DNA of 64,000 bases from positions 1,302,001 to 1,366,000 of the forward strand of contig CM041196.1 in the NCBI GenBank assembly GCA_023078555.1, in the 5' to 3' direction. The position numbers and the translations under genes were made by a program. Below the pieces are notes generated by a model. It searched no databases and was not told the origin of the DNA. It was given only the letters and a program-made list of their open reading frames with translations. Source of the stretch: Ulva prolifera (taxonomy: Eukaryota; Chlorophyta; Ulvophyceae; Ulvales; Ulvaceae). Below, piece by piece: positions 59,004 to 64,000 of the stretch (its first letter is position 1; the number at the start of each line of letters is the position of its first letter).

Positions 59004-62000
59004 TCACGTGTCGTGCCCCTGCAGAGAAGCGCTGGAGCCGTACTCATTCCGGATGGTGTCGGGAGTTGCGGCACGCGTGAGGTTGCCGCCGACGTCGCTC
59101 GCCACGTCATCACCGATGTCGCCAGCAACGGTCCTCTGGCTGCCACCGAGGGTACTGAAGGACATGTTCCGGAAACTCGCGATGTCACGGCTCGTCATCG
59201 AGGGGCTCGACCGCAGCACGTGCCCCGGCTCGGGTTCAAGGGACTCGATCTCAGACATGATGTCCGCCTTCTCCCGCGCAAAGTCCTCATCCTCCGCCTC
59301 TGCACGTGTGCGCTGGACTGAGCGTGGGTGACGCTTGGGCTCAGATTTGACATTCGTGCTGTACCTAGAAGACACAGCATGGCACGCCCCCATTTCAGAG
59401 TCATGCACTGACAGGAACACGGCATGCCAGGCACGCCCGACGATGTTGGGCAGATATTCATATAACATGGTCGCAGGTGCTAAAAAGTCAGTATAGCATG
59501 ACTGCAGAGGGACTTGGAAGGTGTTGTGATTACATGCAGCACAGTGGGCAGCAATTGCACAAACATTCTGCAGGCGACAGATAGGATGGTGGGACTTGAC
59601 AGAGCCACGACCAAAGCAACGAATGATGACCTACCATGTCATGGCAGTGCTGGCACGGACGCTGCAGAGAGGCCTTTGTAGGTGGTGACGTTTGCATGGG
59701 ATCAGTGATATGCCAGTGACGCCACCTCACATGTCGAGCCTGTCATGGCCAGATGAATTCGATGTGCCTTGCCGAAGCAGACTCTGGTTGTGCAGGCTAC
59801 GCTAGTTGTGTTTCTACGTTGCACAGTCAGGGTGGCTAGATGTGAATGACAACACTGCTGTCACTTGTATCACAACACAGCATAGTCATACAGCAGAGAC
59901 GGAACTACGGATGCACAGTTCCAGCGGAAAAAGTGCAACTTTAATCAGTCCTGGTGATCACGGCAAATGCGGCAGCATTGCGCTGTTCTGATGTGGAGCT
60001 ACCGACGGGAGCAAAAGCACTTTAAGGTGCTTTTGAATGGCGCAACTGCCCCCACAAGCACTACCACGACCTGCGCAACGCTTCGCAACAAGCCAGCCTC
60101 ATTCTTATAAGAACAGTTGATTGAATCATGTTACCCTCGGCGGACCCATGTCACCAAAGGGATTCTCTTCAGCGCCTCGCGCGAGTGCGGCCACACGAAC
60201 ACAGACGATACGGATGTCGGACCATCTGTTCCGTGGTCGAAGGTTCAGTTATCACTGTTTGGCTTGCAGTCGACCGCGAGTCCGCAAGACGCGTGTGTCG
60301 CACTGAAGAGTCAGCACCAAACACAGCGGACGCGGGCACGGCGCGACTGAGAGCCCAGACCGCAACACACGAGACACGCGTCATGCCAACCATTCTGGAT
60401 CAAAGCAGTCGCCGACATCCACAGGTGAGAGCACGTGCCTCCCGTCGTTCGGGCGGCTCATTCGCTGAACAGGACGATCCGTGCTGTGCGGAAGTAGACA
60501 CTCGAGTTGAACGCCTCTGCTGCCCAGGTGATGTGCCCAGCTCTCTTCCAGTGACAAAGAAAACTAGAGATTTTAGACGAAGCAAGCAGACAGACCTTCT
60601 GCATCACACCATACACATGCCCAGGCTGAATACGTCCCTGCGATACAACTCCACTGGGAAGAGCAGCGTTGCATCAACAAGAGAGCCACAAGATGCACAC
60701 GTCACAGGTGCTCACACCTGTCAAATATGACCGCATGCACACGCACGCAGACACATGGTGCAACCCGAGCTGAGCCCATCGGGACAGTCGCCTGGATGCA
60801 GATGACTTGTCCCACGTACCACGGACGCCATCAAGAGGGCAGCTGTGCCCGCTGCGCACCGAAGGTGTCCCCCCAAGCAGCACACTGCGAGCACAAACCC
60901 ACCACCCACACTCACAGCACCCCCGTCCGCCGACCCCACATCAAACAGTGAAACCAGACCACCACAATCGCGAATAGCATGTTCCGCAGACAAGTGGCCA
61001 CGTGGAGGAACCGCAGAGGGGGAGGGGGGGGGGGGGGGGGCGCACCGCGCTCCTCCAGGAAGGCCGTGAGGAAGCGCAGCAGCTTGTCCCGGTTGCTGAC
61101 GAGGATGCTCTTGATGTCGTCCGGCTTGCGCGGGTTCGCGACAAAGACCTTGAACACGTGGAAGGCCTCGTGCTGGATGCTGCGGGAGGACGAGCGCAGC
61201 AGGTTCATCACGAGCATCAGGTGGCGCTTCGACTTGACGTACTCAAACATGACGCGCACGTTCGGGCGCGCCATCAGGATGTCCGCCAGCAGCTTCAGCG
61301 ACTGCACGCACACGGCCCCGTCGACACGGTGCAACACCACACACCCACGCACACAGGCGGACACCCCCTGCGGCTGCATACAATGTACAGTGCTATATAG
61401 AAGTATTTGAGCTAGGAGCCATGGTCCTCGTGCCCGTGCGCTGCAGGAGGCGGGGGGTATGCGGACCGCGGCTCATGGCCTGGAATCGCAACTGACCGGC
61501 AGTGGCGGTGACTCATTGGGGTCGTCGATACCGCAGCGGCAGCACCCGGCAGGGGCGACCCAACAGAAGGACGCGATCCTGTCGCCACACCGGCAGCCCC
61601 AGCCAGCGTCCCCCACATGGACAGGCGCAGAGCACAGCCAACAGCTGTTCTACAGGTCACATTGAGCAGGTTGCTGTACGCTGCGCAGTCAGGAGGTGCT
61701 CTGCCCCGGGCCCAGAGCACAGCCAACAGTACATCCACCTTGTGCATTTCCAGGGACAGCGCTCTAGAGAGTTGACCGACAGGAAGCGGGAGCTGTGCAC
61801 GAATGAGCTGGACGGCATGAGATCGGGCGAGGACGGTGCCGCGACAGGGGGCTGCGGCGGAGGCCGCACCTGGCGCTGTGTTGCGTAGTTCTTGCTCTGC
61901 AGGAGCTGCTCGTAGAGCTTGAAGAACCGCGAGTGGTTGTCCTGCAGGAACTCCGCGACGGCGTCGTGCTGCGTCAGCAGGCGCTTGAACGTGTTGAACG

Positions 62001-62916
62001 CGTCGCTCGCCACCTCAAACGCGCTCTTCTGCACGCACCCACCCCGAGCGTCAGCTGTCCGCCGCCGCCCAACCGGCCATGCACAGCACAGCACGTGTAG
62101 AAACGTGTACACAACACAGTGAGGCTCAGCCGCGTTGCCTGACTGGGGGGGGAGCAGCAGGTCGAAATCAACGAGGCGGCCGGCACCCAGACCCAAGGGC
62201 CACATATGCAGTCATGTTCAATGTAGATCAACATTTGTCTGGCATCGACGTGCCCATCCCACCGCCTCCCTCGTATGCGTGGCAGCAGGCCAGAAGAGGT
62301 GTGCTCAAACGCCGAGACCAGCGAGCCGTGCGGCTGCTGCTATCAGGGGCTGGCAATGCAACAGCGCATGTGACCCATGAGTGGGTGGCCGCAGGTGAGC
62401 AGCGAGGCCAATTGTATGTATGCATGATGGCATCGTCATGCCCGGCCCTCCAAGCTGGCGTGGCTGACGTCAAAGTGAGTCATGCAGAGGGCATCGGCAT
62501 GTGAGGTGGCCGCTCATGCCAGCTGCATGCACGGGTTTGTAGCGTGCTGACTGAGTGAAACCATTTGGAGCTTCGGATCACTGCTATCATTCGTGATACC
62601 TGGTCAAAGTAAAGCAAGCAAAGTACATCTGGATTCACTGAGCCGTATCCTTAAGAGGACATCGACAACTCGGAGCGGACGGGACCACACGCCTGGCGGC
62701 ACGGCCTGGTGCCATGCCACGCAACGGCCCAAATCTTTGTGATGTATCCTGCAGCTGCATTCCGGGGGGGGAGGGGAGAGGGGCCGTGCCTGCACGTACT
62801 GGAAGAACTCCTCGAGGAGGACGGAGTGGAGGATGTAGTTCACGACGCGGCGGTCCCGCAGCGCCTCGCGCAGCATGCTGCCGCAGTTGAGCGCGACCGT
62901 CGCGTCGTTGTAGCCC
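59004..62916 (-). CDS. MO25: Mo25/CAB39-like scaffold protein, 5' part missing
   Basis: Four 3' exons on the minus strand: 62916-62796, 62028-61870, 61301-61046 and 59299-59004 (TGA). The sequence runs [54 protein letters not shown], then [30 protein letters not shown] and [19 protein letters not shown]. These are the helical repeats of Mo25, the adaptor that activates STK/Ste20 kinases (with LKB1-STRAD in animals; cytokinesis and polarity networks in plants and fungi). The C-terminal tail of about 80 residues after the last repeat is longer than usual. Exon 62916-62796 starts at phase 2, so at least one N-terminal exon lies upstream, in the last kilobase or beyond the right edge; I found none in the window. 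The third exon's donor is GTGCG followed by C18, and the next intron is about 1.75 kb. Confidence 0.9.
60012..60035. repeat. Short inverted repeat
   Basis: CAAAAGCAC and GTGCTTTTG are separated by six bases, inside the last Mo25 intron. Confidence 0.8.
61024..61040. repeat. Homopolymer at Mo25 intron donor
   Basis: Seventeen G on the plus strand, C on the coding strand, beginning just after donor GTGCGC (61045). Confidence 0.95.
62606..62702 (-). mobile_element. SINE family A, reverse copy
   Basis: The reverse complement reads GGCGTGTGGTCCC, GAGTTGTCGATGTCC, AGGATACGGCTCAGTGAATC and AGATGTACTTTGC; inside a Mo25 intron, same orientation as the gene. Confidence 0.85.
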
Positions 62917-64000
62917 CTGCACAGCGCAGCCGCCCCGTCAGCGGCCCGGCCCCTGTGTTGCGCCCATATGCATGCTCATCATGCATATATCACCCATGCT
63001 CAGCACAGCAAGGTGGCCGCCCGCACATCACAGCGCAGCCGCCCCGTCAGCGGCCCGGCCCTGCGGCGACGTGGTGTCGTGGTGTGGGGTCGCAGTGCAG
63101 GACATGCATTGCGATGGACAGCGTAACTGTGCGGAATCGTTCCATGTGATCGGGCCAGGCGACCCGGCACTGCCGTACATGCACGCAGCCTGCCGGGTGC
63201 AGATGTGACAGAGCGGGGCGGGACCTAGGCTCGCGAATCGCTCGTGTGCGTCAACACTGGACCATTGCCGCGAACGCCCGCCCCCGCCCCCCTCGGCGGC
63301 TGCAGGGGGGATGGCATGCAGACAGGGCATGTGTCGCACCCACCACGGAGCGGTCACAGGCTGGGATCAGGCCACGCAGGCGTTGCCATACGGACAGTGG
63401 TGGCATGCAGGAGGGGCCTTGACCACGCGGGCGACGGCACCTCTGGCACTGCGGTTAGTACCGCAGCAGCATGCGGCGCTTTCCCCCGACACTATCGCAT
63501 GTACCACCCACGCGCACTGTGATGACGGAGCGCAGAAGTGAGAGCTTGCTTTCAGCTCCGGCAACACAGCCATGGGTAGAGCAAGGCAACGGTATGCACC
63601 GCGCACTCACCATACCCGTGGCAGTTCTAGAATAACCTCGGCACATGGGCTTTCGTGGACCGTGAGGCGAGACGGTGGTGCTAGAGTAGATGTGACAATT
63701 TCGTATGCAGGCATGTACAACAGCGTCTGTGTTGAGCTAATTCTGCCCCCCCCCAATTCTTGAAGGCCACTGCTGAGGTGGGAGTAACACAGTGCACGAC
63801 CTACACATGAACGTATAGGTGCCGTGATCTGAGGTCTAAAGTACAGGTGGAATGTAGCAAGGCATGCCGGCGAGACTTGTGTCGGCGTGAGACAGAGAGA
63901 GTAGTGGGTGGACGCACGCGCAGAGTGTATCTATCATCTTCGGGGTCTCAAGCACATATGTGAGTCCCGGAGATGAGCTGGGAGCCTTCATTGTGCTGAG
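62917..64000. other. Right-edge region
   Basis: Presumably intron or upstream sequence of the Mo25 gene. No N-terminal Mo25 exon and no other gene is visible. Contains a duplicated phrase (CAGCGCAGCCGCCCCGTCAG at 62921 and 63029). Confidence 0.45.

Overview
This window is nuclear DNA from a photosynthetic eukaryote, most likely a green (chlorophyte-type) alga. Three things support this. The genes are split by many spliceosomal introns. One gene encodes a Ycf33-like plastid protein behind an N-terminal transit peptide. The pantothenate kinase-DUF89 fusion and the four-MA3-domain translation regulator have the architecture of land-plant homologues. Coding exons are GC-rich, while spacers are more balanced and carry dispersed repeats. 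I rebuilt gene models by hand from homology, splice sites and codon phase. Every internal junction given was checked for reading-frame continuity unless marked tentative.

Layout, left to right: glycosyltransferase family 92-like protein (+, 1.2-4.1 kb, 5' end unresolved); actin-related protein 6 (+, 5.9-8.3); a non-RD protein kinase (+, 11.2-13.7); a three-unit ubiquitin-like protein (+, 16.1-17.4); TFIIIC subunit 5/Tfc1 (-, 18.2-23.7), divergent from a pantothenate kinase-DUF89 fusion (+, 24.9-31.6); a small two-helix membrane protein (+, 32.7-33.0); Ycf33/DUF751 (+, 33.4-34.1); a four-MA3 translation regulator (-, 35.2-41.2). Then comes a 10-kb gene-poor stretch with repeats, palindromes and unassigned exon-like fragments (41.2-51.3), followed by a helical-region/kinase protein with HND and DLG motifs (+, 51.3-54.5), a tail-anchored PP2C phosphatase (+, 55.8-58.1), and the 3' part of Mo25/CAB39 (-, 59.0-62.9), whose 5' end lies in the last kilobase or beyond the right edge. 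The genes are individually transcribed and have no operon-like relation; functions span chromatin, Pol III transcription, translation control, CoA metabolism, signalling and the plastid.

The most unusual feature is the intron code. About 25 of 41 phase-checked introns start GTGC (mostly GTGCGC, GTGCGG or GTGCCC) followed by a C-rich stretch. In six of them this becomes a pure C run of 13-45 bases within 5 to 13 bases of the exon. Nearly all introns end TGCAG. Two introns appear to use GC donors of the form GCACGC. The window also holds a tRNA-derived SINE family with at least six tail copies, a second dispersed repeat family, and several near-perfect palindromes.
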